The position numbers and the translations under genes were made by a program. Below the pieces are notes generated by a model, which saw nothing but the letters and a program-made list of their open reading frames with translations, had not been told where the DNA came from and made no database searches. From Microbispora sp. H11081 (GTDB taxonomy: Bacteria > Actinomycetota > Actinomycetes > Streptosporangiales > Streptosporangiaceae): a DNA stretch of 64,000 bases. Of the stretch, positions 16,233-24,264 are shown piece after piece. The stretch lies in assembly GCF_012999535.1 (NCBI RefSeq), contig NZ_JABBWV010000001.1, forward strand, positions 620,001 to 684,000, in the 5' to 3' direction. Each line of letters begins with the position of its first letter. Position 1 is the first letter of the stretch.

Positions 16233-16304
16233 TCAGCGCAGCGCATGGAGGCGATCGGTCCTCACGGGTCCGTCGCCATACCAAAACGACCAAGCGGTGC
16301 GCAT
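16233..16304 (-). CDS. Aromatic leader peptide of aroF
   Basis: A 23-codon frame that begins MRTAWSFWYG and so puts Trp, Ser, Phe, Trp and Tyr in six consecutive codons, then ends at TGA 15 bases before the terminator stem. All three aromatic amino acids are represented, which is exactly what a ribosome-mediated attenuator of DAHP synthase should sense: stalling when any charged aromatic tRNA is scarce would leave the antiterminator free to form. Trp, Phe and Tyr codons are otherwise rare in this genome, so four in six is unlikely by chance. A comparable leader before aroF is, as I recall, described in Corynebacterium glutamicum. Expression of the peptide is inferred. Confidence 0.75.
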   Translation of the reverse strand: MRTAWSFWYGDGPVRTDRLHALR

Positions 16305-16363
16305 GTGCCGCAATATAGCGCATGATTCGTTGATCGTGCCGGTCCGGCACGCAGGGGGCCCCT

Positions 16364-17011
16364 GTGGCGGTCCTCACGGCGGATGGCAGGATGGCCTGCG
16401 TGCCGGAGAAACCCGAGGAGGAAACGCGGCTGCCGCCGGGCCAGTACGTCCCCCGCGGGCAGCCCGTCGTCCACTACGGAAGGGTCCCCGCCTTCCGTCC
16501 GGAGACGTGGCGGTTCCAGGTGTTCGGCGCCACGGCCACGGGCCTGGCCCACGAGTTCTCGTGGGAGGAGTTCTCCTCCCTGCCCACGGTGACCGTCGTG
16601 GCGGACTTCCACTGCGTCACGAAGTTCTCCGTCATGGGCAACGAGTGGAGTGGTGTGCCCACGTCGGCGCTGCTCGAACGCGTCCCCCCGGCGCCGGGCG
16701 TGCGCCACGTCATGGTCTGGGCCGAGTACGGCTACAGCGCCAACCTGCGCCTGTCGGACTTCGACCGCCCGACCACGCTGCTGGCCACGCATCTCCACGA
16801 GAATCCGCTGGCCCCCGAGCGCGGCTACCCCGTACGGATCGTGGTGCCCCACCTGTACGCGTGGAAGAGCGTGAAGTGGGTGCGCGCGGTGGAGTACCTG
16901 ACCGAGGACCGGCGCGGGTTCTGGGAGGACCGCGGCTACCACAACGTGGCCGACCCCTGGAAAGAGCAGCGCTACTCATACCAGGAGGACCCGGGCGACG
17001 GCCCGCCGTGA
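16364..17011 (+). CDS. Sulfite oxidase-like molybdopterin protein
   Basis: A 215-residue, single-domain protein of the sulfite oxidase molybdopterin-binding fold. It has the signature DFHCVTKFS, in which the Cys is the expected molybdenum ligand, followed by NEWSGV, and later conserved-looking patterns (GYSANL and GYPVRIVVPHLYAWKSVKW) typical of the YedY-like cytosolic group. There is no signal peptide and no heme or dimerisation domain, so it is shorter than eukaryotic sulfite oxidase. Start GTG 16364 is uncertain; ATG 16391 or GTG 16400 would remove up to 12 poorly conserved residues. The gene is 18 bases upstream of the LytS-like kinase gene and may be co-transcribed. Substrate unknown. 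Confidence 0.85.
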   Translation: MAVLTADGRMACVPEKPEEETRLPPGQYVPRGQPVVHYGRVPAFRPETWRFQVFGATATGLAHEFSWEEFSSLPTVTVVADFHCVTKFSVMGNEWSGVPTSALLERVPPAPGVRHVMVWAEYGYSANLRLSDFDRPTTLLATHLHENPLAPERGYPVRIVVPHLYAWKSVKWVRAVEYLTEDRRGFWEDRGYHNVADPWKEQRYSYQEDPGDGPP

Positions 17012-17029
17012 GGCCGCCGAGCGGCTACG

Positions 17030-18166
17030 GTGTCCGGCGTGTCTTCAGCCGTGTGGGTCACACTGTGCGCGCTCTGCGGGGTCTGCGGCGGCGCGGTGGG
17101 CCGTGCCCTCGCCCGCCGGGGGCCGTCTCCCGGTGATCCGCCGGGCGAGGCGACGTTCCTCGCCCTGCGCGTGGCGGGGCTCGCCGCGAACTCCCTGCGC
17201 GCCGGGCTCACCCGGAGCGCGGCCCGTCGTTCCGTACGGCATCTGCGGACGTTGCTCGGCTCCACGGGCCTGGCCGTCGCCACCGACGACCGGGTCCTGG
17301 CCAGGGACGGCACGGGGGTGCCCGCGGACGAGGCGGTGCTCGCCGACGTGAGCGCGGCCCTGGCGAGCGGCAGGCTGCGCATCGTCAGGCACGGCGTGGT
17401 GGTCCCGCTGACCGTGGAGGAGCGGACGGTCGGCGCGCTCGCGGCCTACGACGCGGAGGCCGGCGCCGCACTGGTGCGCACGGCGGCCGAGGTGGGCCGC
17501 TGGATGTCCGGCCAGCTCGAACTCGCCGAGCTCGACGCCTCCCGGAGGCGGACCCTGGAGGCGGAGGCGCGGGCGCTGCGGGCGCAGATCTCGCCGCACT
17601 TCGTGTACAACTCGCTGACCACGATCGCCTCGTTCGTACGGACCGAGCCCGAGCGGGCCCGCACGCTGCTGCTGGACTTCGCCGACTTCATCCGGTACGC
17701 GCTGCGCCGGGCGGCCGACTTCACCTCGCTCGCCGACGAACTCGGCTGCGTGGACCGCTACCTGCTGCTCGAGCAGGCGAGGTTCGGCGACCGGCTGCGC
17801 TTCACCGTGCAGGTCGCCCCCGAGGTGCTGAAGGTCGACGTGCCGTTCCTGTGCCTGCAACCCCTGGTGGAGAACGCCATCAAGCACGGCATGCCGGGGG
17901 AGGTCCGCGTCGTGATCAGGGACGCGGGGCCGGAGGCGCACATCTGGGTCGAGGACGACGGCATCGGCATGGACCAGGAGCAACTGCGGGCCGCGCTCGC
18001 GGAGGAGGGCGCCGGGATCGGGCTGAGCAACGTGGACCTGCGCATGCGCCACCTCTACGGCCAGGACTACGGGCTCATGGTCGACACGGCGCCCGGCAAG
18101 GGAACGCGCATCCGGCTGCGCATCCCCAAGACCCGTTCCCGCGTCGTCGCGACGGCCCGCCCCTGA
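17030..18166 (+). CDS. LytS-type sensor histidine kinase
   Basis: A 378-residue kinase of the His_kinase (LytS/YehU) family. It has one N-terminal hydrophobic segment (about 7-25), then a GAF-like region (about 65-160), a coiled stretch, the phosphoacceptor motif ISPHFVYNSL with H190, the N box VENAIKHG and the ATP-lid glycines (DDGIGM, GIGLSNVDLR). LytS-type kinases signal to LytTR-type regulators; one lies 1.6 kb downstream on the same strand, with an unrelated kinase gene on the opposite strand in between. The start is GTG 17030, with GTG 17039 an alternative. It follows the sulfite oxidase-like gene closely. The signal is not evident. Confidence 0.88.
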   Translation: MSGVSSAVWVTLCALCGVCGGAVGRALARRGPSPGDPPGEATFLALRVAGLAANSLRAGLTRSAARRSVRHLRTLLGSTGLAVATDDRVLARDGTGVPADEAVLADVSAALASGRLRIVRHGVVVPLTVEERTVGALAAYDAEAGAALVRTAAEVGRWMSGQLELAELDASRRRTLEAEARALRAQISPHFVYNSLTTIASFVRTEPERARTLLLDFADFIRYALRRAADFTSLADELGCVDRYLLLEQARFGDRLRFTVQVAPEVLKVDVPFLCLQPLVENAIKHGMPGEVRVVIRDAGPEAHIWVEDDGIGMDQEQLRAALAEEGAGIGLSNVDLRMRHLYGQDYGLMVDTAPGKGTRIRLRIPKTRSRVVATARP

Positions 18167-18206
18167 GGCCGTCAGAAGCCGGGTGCGACAGGACGGCCGC
18201 AGCCGG

Positions 18207-19574
18207 TCAGCGGGTCAGGAGCGGAAGCCGCAGGACGAACCGCGCGCCGCGCGGGGAGTCCTCGACGCGCAGGCTGCCGTCGTGCGCCTTCGCGATCGCC
18301 CGGCACAGGGCCAGGCCGAGGCCGCTGCCCTCCGGATCCAGGCGGTGACCCGCCTCCAGCCGCGTGAAGGGTTCGAAGATCCGCTCCCGGTCCTCCTTCG
18401 CGACGCCGTCGCCGTCGTCCGTCACGACCAGCAGCGCGTGGGAGCCGTCGCGCTCGGCGCTGACGTCCACCTGGCCGACGGCGTGGCGCTGGGCGTTCAC
18501 CAGCAGGTTCGTCACGACGCTGGCCAGCTGCACGCGGTTGCCGAGGACCCGCACCTCCGGCTCGGTCCTGGCGCGCACCGGCACGCCCCTGGCGCGCGCC
18601 GCCGTCTCGGCGCGTACGAGCGCGCCGAGGTCGACAGGCTCGGACAAGCGCGGCGCGTTGCGCAGCCGGGCGAAGGCGAGCAACTCGTCGATGATCTGCT
18701 GCATGCGGTCGGCGGTCGGCAGCGAGCAGGCGATCGCCCGCCGCGCGTCGACCTCCGGGTAGAGCAGCGCCTCCTCCAGCTTGGTGCGCAGGCCGGTGAG
18801 CGGCGACTTCAGCTCGTGGGACACGATGGCGGCGAACTCCCGCTGCCGGATGACCGCCGCCTCCAGGCGGCCGAGCGTCTGGTTCGCGGCGCGGGCCAGT
18901 TGCGCGATCTCGTCCTGGCCGGACGGCTGCGGCACCCGCAGGGAGAGGTCGTTGGCGTTAATCTCCGACATGCGCTGCCTGATCGCGTCGATGGGGCGCA
19001 GGATGCGGCCCGTCGCCCGCCAGGTCGTCCACGTCCACAGGCCCGCGAGCAGCACCCCGCCGGCGGCGACGAGCAGCTCCAGCCGTCGCCCGCGCAGGGC
19101 GGGCGGCTGGTCCGTGCCGACGTAGACGAAGTGGGGCTCTCCCCTCCACAGCTCCCAGGACTGCAGCGACGGGACCCGGGCGGCGGTCAGCATGACGCAC
19201 CGCTCCTTCTCGGAGCACACGGTCAGGTCACGGAAGCGGTTCCCCTCGGGCGGCCTGACCGTGGTCATCGGCCGGTCGCCTGCCATGGGCCCGGCCAGCG
19301 TCACCCTGCCCCGCGAGTCGACGAGCTGGAGGAGCGGAGCCCGCGCCGTCGGTTTCGGCGCCGGCACCTGCCCGCGCCGCATCAGGCCGATCCACTCGGT
19401 GGCGACGCGGCGCGTCTCTATGAAGATCTCGCTCTCCACCCTGTGCCGGATAAGCAGGCACAGGCCGGCGCCGATCACCGCGGCGACGATCACGGACACC
19501 GCGGCGACGGTCAGCGTCACACGAGCGCGGATGGAGTGGGAGAGAGGAAGGAACGTGCCCGGCCTGATGTTCAT
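18207..19574 (-). CDS. HAMP-HisKA sensor histidine kinase without adjacent regulator
   Basis: A classical transmembrane kinase, 455 residues: TM1 about 19-42, an extracytoplasmic domain of about 120 residues with two cysteines (C120, C126) that could form a disulfide, TM2 about 166-187, HAMP about 188-240, HisKA with H253 (SHELKSPLTGL), and an ATPase domain with NLLVNAQRHA, DDGDGV and GSGLGLALC. No OmpR-type response regulator gene adjoins it: the neighbours are the LytS-type kinase (convergent) and the LytTR regulator (divergent). It thus looks like an orphan, possibly after loss of its partner or after insertion between the LytS/LytTR pair. ATG 19574 is a reasonable start. Confidence 0.9.
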   Translation of the reverse strand: MNIRPGTFLPLSHSIRARVTLTVAAVSVIVAAVIGAGLCLLIRHRVESEIFIETRRVATEWIGLMRRGQVPAPKPTARAPLLQLVDSRGRVTLAGPMAGDRPMTTVRPPEGNRFRDLTVCSEKERCVMLTAARVPSLQSWELWRGEPHFVYVGTDQPPALRGRRLELLVAAGGVLLAGLWTWTTWRATGRILRPIDAIRQRMSEINANDLSLRVPQPSGQDEIAQLARAANQTLGRLEAAVIRQREFAAIVSHELKSPLTGLRTKLEEALLYPEVDARRAIACSLPTADRMQQIIDELLAFARLRNAPRLSEPVDLGALVRAETAARARGVPVRARTEPEVRVLGNRVQLASVVTNLLVNAQRHAVGQVDVSAERDGSHALLVVTDDGDGVAKEDRERIFEPFTRLEAGHRLDPEGSGLGLALCRAIAKAHDGSLRVEDSPRGARFVLRLPLLTR

Positions 19575-19790
19575 CGAAGGTCCTCGTCTGGCCTGGTCTC
19601 CATGTCAACCGTAAGCAGCACTGATGGAAAAGCGCGCATTAGCGCTGGTAAAAGCCGGATGGCTCTACCGGAATTTGGCCCGCCGCTTACCCGGTGAGAC
19701 GTCTTCTCGGTGGCGGAGCGTATCGGGAAAGTCACCTACCGCTCGGTCACCCCTTGCGCGGAGGGTGGTGGAGGCGGCACGGTTGACGCC

Positions 19791-20519
19791 ATGCTGCGTG
19801 TCCTCGCGGTGGACGACGAGGTCCCCGCCCTGTCCGAGCTCGCCTTCCTGCTCCGCCAGGACGCCCGGGTGGAGCACGTGAGCACGGCGACCGACGGCGG
19901 GGCCGCGCTGCACGACATGGTCCAGATGATCGCCGACGGGGAGCGGCTGGACGGCGTCTTCCTCGACGTGCGCATGCCGGGACTCGACGGCCTGGACCTG
20001 GCGCGGCTGATCGGCGGGTTCCCGGAACCACCCCGCCTTGTCTTCGTCAGCGCCCACGACTGCGCCGTCCAGGCGTTCGAGCTGGAGGCCGTCGACTACC
20101 TGCTCAAACCCGTACGGCCGGAACGGCTGGCGGAGGCCGTACGCCGGCTCTCCGCCGCGGTGTCGCCGCCCGGCGCCGAGGAGGACCTGGAGACGATCCC
20201 GGTCGAGCTCGGGGGCCGCACCAAATTCGTGGCCCGTCAGGACGTGTGCTACGCCGAGGCCCACGGCGACTACGTCCGGCTGCACACGGCAGACGCCGCC
20301 TACCTCGTACGGATGTCCCTCGCGGCGCTGGAACGCCGCTGGGCGGGCGCGGGGTTCGTCCGGGCCCACCGCAGCACCCTGGTCAACGCCCGGCACGTGA
20401 GCGAACTGCGCTTCGACGCGGGCCGGGTGGTCCTTCAGGTTGGCGGCGAGACGGTGCCGGTCAGCAGGCGGCACACCCGTCAGGTGCGCGAGCAACTCGT
20501 CCGCCAGTTCCGCCCCTGA
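19791..20519 (+). CDS. LytTR-type response regulator
   Basis: A 242-residue regulator. The receiver domain has VDDE, phosphoacceptor D59 (GVFLDVRMPG) and the conserved Lys in DYLLKPVRPE. The C-terminal LytTR DNA-binding domain (about 138-240) shows the family's pattern, with EAHGDYVRLHT and later FVRAHRSTLVN. ATG 19791, behind GGAGG, fits the receiver start; 27 more codons upstream are open but Gly-rich and unlike the family. It is the natural partner of the LytS-type kinase at 17030-18166, although the orphan kinase gene on the other strand separates them, so it needs its own promoter in the 216-base gap. Target genes are unknown. Confidence 0.9.
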   Translation: MLRVLAVDDEVPALSELAFLLRQDARVEHVSTATDGGAALHDMVQMIADGERLDGVFLDVRMPGLDGLDLARLIGGFPEPPRLVFVSAHDCAVQAFELEAVDYLLKPVRPERLAEAVRRLSAAVSPPGAEEDLETIPVELGGRTKFVARQDVCYAEAHGDYVRLHTADAAYLVRMSLAALERRWAGAGFVRAHRSTLVNARHVSELRFDAGRVVLQVGGETVPVSRRHTRQVREQLVRQFRP

Positions 20520-20607
20520 CCCTCGCCTGCCGAGCCCCTACGACCCCATCAGAACGCCTCGCACGGCCGTGCGGACCCGCCCGGGTGCGGCGGGGCGGCG
20601 CGGCTCC

Positions 20608-21189
20608 TCAGGGACGGGCCTGGGGCACGACCATGCCGTTCTCGAAGGCGCGGGTCACGGCCGCGGCGACGCCGTGCCGGGGGAGCAGGCCCTTCTCCGC
20701 CGCCTCCCAGCCGGTGTAGGCGAGCGCCCACAGGACCTGCTGGATCCATTCCGCGCTGACAGCCGGGTCGAACACGCCCTCGGCCTGGCCGCGCTCGATC
20801 AGGCCGACAGTGGTCGGCAGCGACAGGTCCGGCTCGAAGCAGGCCGTGAACTCCTCCAGCACCCGGGGATCGCCGAACAGGAACGCCAGGCGGTCCCCCG
20901 CGTCCACCATGGCGGCGATCAGCCGGCGCATCGCCTCCAGCGGCGGGCCCTGGTCGATGGCGGCCTCGGCCGTCGACTTCTCCACCACGCGGAACGAGTC
21001 GACGACGGCGGCGTTCACGAGGTCCTGCCGGTCGGAGAAGTAGCGGTGCAGCGTGCTGCGGCCGATCTGCGCGGCTTCGGCGATGTCCGCGAGCGTCGCG
21101 CCGCGATCGCGGGCGAGGACCGAGGCCGCCGCGGCGAGGATGGCACGGCGCGTACGGCTGCGCGTGCCCGATTCCCGGGTGTCGGTCAC
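20608..21189 (-). CDS. TetR-family repressor of the adjacent ABC exporter
   Basis: A 193-residue TetR protein. The N-terminal helix-turn-helix reads TRRAILAAAASVLARDRGAT, then LADIAEAAQIGRSTLHRYFS, the usual TetR pattern, followed by an all-helical ligand domain. GTG 21189 is preferred; the frame continues upstream through the operator and into the promoter region, where translation would be nonsensical. It is divergent from the ABC transporter genes, and a perfect inverted repeat lies in the 77-base gap, overlapping both presumed -10 boxes. The arrangement is that of a substrate-responsive repressor controlling its own gene and an exporter. The ligand is not predictable from sequence. Confidence 0.9.
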   Translation of the reverse strand: MTDTRESGTRSRTRRAILAAAASVLARDRGATLADIAEAAQIGRSTLHRYFSDRQDLVNAAVVDSFRVVEKSTAEAAIDQGPPLEAMRRLIAAMVDAGDRLAFLFGDPRVLEEFTACFEPDLSLPTTVGLIERGQAEGVFDPAVSAEWIQQVLWALAYTGWEAAEKGLLPRHGVAAAVTRAFENGMVVPQARP

Positions 21190-21234
21190 GCTCGGAAGGC
21201 TAGCAGCGCGCCCACATAGAGACGATCGTGGTTG

Positions 21235-21260
21235 ATAATGAGACATGTAAGTCTCATTAT
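21235..21260. promoter_or_regulatory. TetR operator overlapping two divergent promoters
   Basis: A perfect 10-bp inverted repeat, ATAATGAGAC-N6-GTCTCATTAT. The outer ends create a -10-like hexamer on each strand: GATAAT at 21234-21239 toward the ABC genes and CATAAT at 21256-21261 toward tetR. One bound dimer could thus block both promoters. It is unusually AT-rich for this window. Confidence 0.8.
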
Positions 21261-21266
21261 GAAGCA

Positions 21267-22211
21267 ATGAACTCCTACTCAATCATCGCCGAAGGGCTGG
21301 GCAAGCACTACGGCGCCACTCGTGCCCTCGACGGGTTCGGACTGCGGGTCGCCGACGGGACCGTGTGCGCGGTTCTCGGCCCGAACGGCGCGGGCAAGAC
21401 CACCGCCGTACGCGTGCTGTCCACGCTCACCCGGCCGGACTCCGGGCGCGCGCTCGTGGCCGGGTTCGACGTCGTCAGGCGGCCGGCCGAGGTGCGCCGC
21501 CGCATCGGCCTGGCCGGGCAGGAGGCCGCAGTGGACGAGATCCTCACCGGCCGGGAGAACCTGGAGATGTGGGGGCGGCTCCATCACCTCGGCTCCGCCG
21601 CGGCGCGCCGCCGCGCCGCCGAGCTCCTTGAGCGGTTCGGGCTGGCAGAGGCGGCCGACCGGCGGGTCAGGCACTACTCCGGCGGCATGCGGCGGCGTCT
21701 CGACCTGGCCGCCTCGTTCATCCGGGCCCCGCGCGTGCTCTTCCTGGACGAGCCGACGACCGGGCTCGACCCCCGCGGCCGCACCGAGGTCTGGCGCACC
21801 GTGCGCGCGCTCGCCGACGCGGGCAGCACCGTGCTCATGACGACGCAGTACCTGTTCGAGGCCGATCAGCTCGCCGGGCGGATCGCGGTGATCGACGGAG
21901 GCGCGGTGGTCGCGGACGACACCCCGGAGCGGCTCAAGTCGCTCATCGGCGGCGACCATCTCGACCTCGTCGTCCGCGACGCCGCGCGACTCGGCGACGC
22001 CGCCGCGATCCTCGCGGGCGCCGCAGGGACGCGGCCGGTGGCCGACCAGGACACCCGCCGCCTGACCGCTCCCGTACGCGACCGGGTCGGGGCGCTCACC
22101 ACCGTCGTACGCGAACTGGAGCGGCGCGGGGTCGAGGTCGAGGACGTCTCCCTGCGCCGCCCGACGCTGGACGAGGTGTTCCTGAGCCTCACCGGGAAGG
22201 CGGGCTCGTGA
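21267..22211 (+). CDS. ABC exporter ATP-binding protein (DrrA-like)
   Basis: The 314-residue ATPase of a drug or lipid exporter. Walker A is GPNGAGKTT near residue 40, the ABC signature is YSGGM near 145, and Walker B is LFLDEPTTGLDP near 165. The C-terminal 80 residues form the extension typical of DrrA and daunorubicin-resistance proteins. ATG 21267 lies six bases after the operator; only GAAG is present as a weak ribosome-binding site, so the leader is about 20 bases. The next gene overlaps by four bases and encodes the membrane partner. Control by the divergent TetR protein is strongly suggested by the shared operator. Confidence 0.93.
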   Translation: MNSYSIIAEGLGKHYGATRALDGFGLRVADGTVCAVLGPNGAGKTTAVRVLSTLTRPDSGRALVAGFDVVRRPAEVRRRIGLAGQEAAVDEILTGRENLEMWGRLHHLGSAAARRRAAELLERFGLAEAADRRVRHYSGGMRRRLDLAASFIRAPRVLFLDEPTTGLDPRGRTEVWRTVRALADAGSTVLMTTQYLFEADQLAGRIAVIDGGAVVADDTPERLKSLIGGDHLDLVVRDAARLGDAAAILAGAAGTRPVADQDTRRLTAPVRDRVGALTTVVRELERRGVEVEDVSLRRPTLDEVFLSLTGKAGS

Positions 22212-23035
22212 GCGCCCTCGCCGCGCCGGACGCCGCGCCCCGGTTGGGGGAGCGGCTGCGCTGGACGCTGTCGGACGCCTCGGTCATCGCGCGCGCCAAC
22301 CTCAAGCACTGGGTCCGCAACCCGGCCGCCGTACTCAATCTGACGCTGTATCCGATCGTCATGGTCGTGATCTTCGGTTACGTCCTCGGGAGCGCGATGA
22401 ACGTCGCGGGCGGCGGCGACTACCGCGAGTTCCTGATGCCGGGCATGTTCGCCCAGACGATGGCGATGGGGGTGATGACCACGATGACGGTGGTCAGCCT
22501 GCAGACCGCCCGCGGGGTGACCGACCGCTACCGCTCGATGCCGATCTCGCGGCCCGGCGTGGTGCTCGGCCGCGCCATCGCCGACGTCGTCAACTCGGGG
22601 CTAGAACTGCTGATCCTGCTCGTGTGCGGCCTGGTCGCCGGATGGAGCTGGCATCGGGGGGCCGGCGACGCCCTGGCCGCCGTGGGACTGCTGCTCCTGC
22701 TGCGCTTCGCCCTCATCTGGGTGGGGATCTATCTCGGGCTGGCGCTGTCTCCCGAGGCGGCGAGCGCGGCCTGGCTCCCGCTGCTGCCGCTCACGATGCT
22801 GGCCAACACCTTCGTGTCCCCGGCTCTCCTGCCGGGCTGGCTCGGGGTGGTCGCGGAGTGGAACCCGCTGTCGGCGACGGTCGCCGCCTGCCGGATGCTG
22901 TTCGGCAATCCCGGGTGGCAGGGAGGTTCCTGGGCCGCCGAGCACGCCCTGGCGCTGGCGATCGGCTGGCCGGTGCTGATCACGCTCGTCTTCCTGCCCC
23001 TGTCCGCGCGCCGCTACCGCCGCCTCGGTGACTGA
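22208..23035 (+). CDS. ABC-2 type permease (DrrB-like)
   Basis: The 275-residue membrane subunit of the exporter, with six hydrophobic segments in the ABC-2 arrangement: the first at about 38-58 after a cytoplasmic N terminus, then segments around 80, 118-142, 150-175, 180-200 and 245-265. The conserved loop DRYRSMPISRPGVVLGR between TM2 and TM3 matches DrrB-type proteins. GTG 22208 overlaps the ATPase stop by four bases. It would form a complex of two ATPases and two permeases in the cytoplasmic membrane. Transcription probably ends at the hairpin 66 bases beyond the stop. Confidence 0.9.
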   Translation: MSALAAPDAAPRLGERLRWTLSDASVIARANLKHWVRNPAAVLNLTLYPIVMVVIFGYVLGSAMNVAGGGDYREFLMPGMFAQTMAMGVMTTMTVVSLQTARGVTDRYRSMPISRPGVVLGRAIADVVNSGLELLILLVCGLVAGWSWHRGAGDALAAVGLLLLLRFALIWVGIYLGLALSPEAASAAWLPLLPLTMLANTFVSPALLPGWLGVVAEWNPLSATVAACRMLFGNPGWQGGSWAAEHALALAIGWPVLITLVFLPLSARRYRRLGD

Positions 23036-23101
23036 GCGGGGACTCGCGGGCGGGCCGAAAGCGTCTTCGCACGCCCCGATCTACCGCTCGTCGCCGCCAC
23101 A

Positions 23102-23128
23102 GGCCCGCTCGTCGCGCCGGAGCGGGCC
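23102..23128 (+). terminator. Terminator hairpin after the ABC exporter operon
   Basis: GGCCCGCTC pairs perfectly with GAGCGGGCC around a nine-base loop, 66 bases after the permease stop. No U tract follows. Confidence 0.6.
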
Positions 23129-23260
23129 GCATGGCGCTAACTAGGGACCGCTCGTCCGAAGGGCCATCCCCCCGGCCGACTACACCTCGTAGTCTTTCGC
23201 ACGTCGCAAGACACGCGGGGTAATCACAAAGTGAGCAAGTTATCACCGAATGGTTATCAA

Positions 23261-23292
23261 GCGGGGCCCTACTCGGGGGGGAAGGGCCCCGC
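23261..23292. terminator. Hairpin in the convergent gap
   Basis: GCGGGGCCCT (23261-23270) pairs perfectly with AGGGCCCCGC (23283-23292). It may act as a terminator for either strand or as part of an uncharacterised transcript. Confidence 0.45.
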
Positions 23293-23311
23293 GTGCGCGT
23301 ATCGGGGGGTG

Positions 23312-23349
23312 CGCGGCGATCCGGCCATACGGGGGCCCGGATCGCCGCG
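23312..23349 (-). terminator. Terminator hairpin after endonuclease IV gene
   Basis: A perfect 13-bp stem (23312-23324 with 23337-23349) and twelve-base loop, about 50 bases beyond the stop codon of the minus-strand nfo gene. Confidence 0.6.
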
Positions 23350-23399
23350 GACGCCCGCTTCCCCGGGCAGGCCGGCGGCCACCCGGGAGGGCGCGCGAA

Positions 23400-24239
23400 T
23401 CAGTCGCCGCGCAGCCGCTTGAGCAGCTCGATGTCCTCGCGGTGCTTGTCCGCCTTGCCCGGCGTCTCGATGCAGAGCGGCACCCCGGCCGCGGCGGGAT
23501 GGCGCAGCAGCTCGCCGAACGCCTGGGCGCCGATCAGTCCCGCCCCGATGTTCTCGTGCCGGTCCCGCTTCGACCCGCAGGGGTCCTTCGAGTCGTTGGC
23601 GTGGATCAGCTTGAGGCGGCCGGAGGCCACCTCGTCGAGCGCGTCCATCATCTCCTTCACCCCGCCGGGCGCGGCCAGGTCGTGCCCGGCGGCGAATGCG
23701 TGGCAGGTGTCGAGGCACACGCCGGCCTTCGGGTGGTGGTCGAGGGCCTCCAGGTAGGGCCCGAGGTCCCGCACGGTAGCGCACAGCATCCGGCCCTGGC
23801 CCGCCATCGGTTCGAGCAGCAGGTCGGGGCCGTCGTCGGGCAGTTCGTCCAGCACCGGCAGCAGGCGCTCGTGGATCTGGCGCATCGCGTCCTCGCGCGA
23901 CTGGCTCACGGCCGAGCCGGTGTGGACGACCACGCCGAGCGCGCCGGTCTCGACGCCCCTGCGCAGGGTGTGGCGGATGACCGCGATCGAGTTCTCCAGG
24001 GTCTCCGAGGTCGGTGAGCCGCAGTTCACGAGATAGGCGGCGTGCAGGAAGACCGGAATGCCCGACTCGCGCAGCTTGGCGTCCTCGGCGGGGTTCCCCT
24101 CGCTGAGCGCCCAGCCGCGCGGGTTGGTGACGAAGACCTGGACCATCTCGGCGCCGATGTCCGCCGCGTACTTCAGACCGCCCTTGGCCAGGCCGCCGGC
24201 GACGAAGACGTGCCCGCCGATGAGATTGGAAGGAGTCAT
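23400..24239 (-). CDS. nfo: Deoxyribonuclease IV (AP endonuclease, Nfo family)
   Basis: Cuts DNA 5' of abasic sites in base excision repair. The 279-residue protein is an AP endonuclease 2 type TIM barrel with the three-zinc site signatures: FLHAAYLVN, LLLEPMAGQG, VCLDTCHAFAAG, LIHANDSKDPCGSKRDRHENIG and CIETPG. ATG 24239 has GGAGG six bases upstream; the frame runs on further upstream but as antisense to the uraD gene. Its length is normal for bacterial Nfo. It is divergent from the purine degradation cluster, with which it shares a 123-base promoter region, but no functional tie to purines is evident. Confidence 0.93.
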   Translation of the reverse strand: MTPSNLIGGHVFVAGGLAKGGLKYAADIGAEMVQVFVTNPRGWALSEGNPAEDAKLRESGIPVFLHAAYLVNCGSPTSETLENSIAVIRHTLRRGVETGALGVVVHTGSAVSQSREDAMRQIHERLLPVLDELPDDGPDLLLEPMAGQGRMLCATVRDLGPYLEALDHHPKAGVCLDTCHAFAAGHDLAAPGGVKEMMDALDEVASGRLKLIHANDSKDPCGSKRDRHENIGAGLIGAQAFGELLRHPAAAGVPLCIETPGKADKHREDIELLKRLRGD

Positions 24240-24264
24240 GATGACCTCCAGGTTAGTGCCGCCC

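Larger units (their letters stand above)
23036..23399. other. Gene-free region with three strong hairpins
   Basis: About 360 bases between convergent genes. Three separate inverted repeats occur (23102-23128, 23261-23292 and 23312-23349). The central part from about 23160 to 23260 is relatively AT-rich for this genome and contains GTTATCA twice, 15 bases apart. No protein gene is supported; the frames crossing it run through the hairpins. More hairpins than two terminators need leaves room for a small RNA. Confidence 0.6.
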
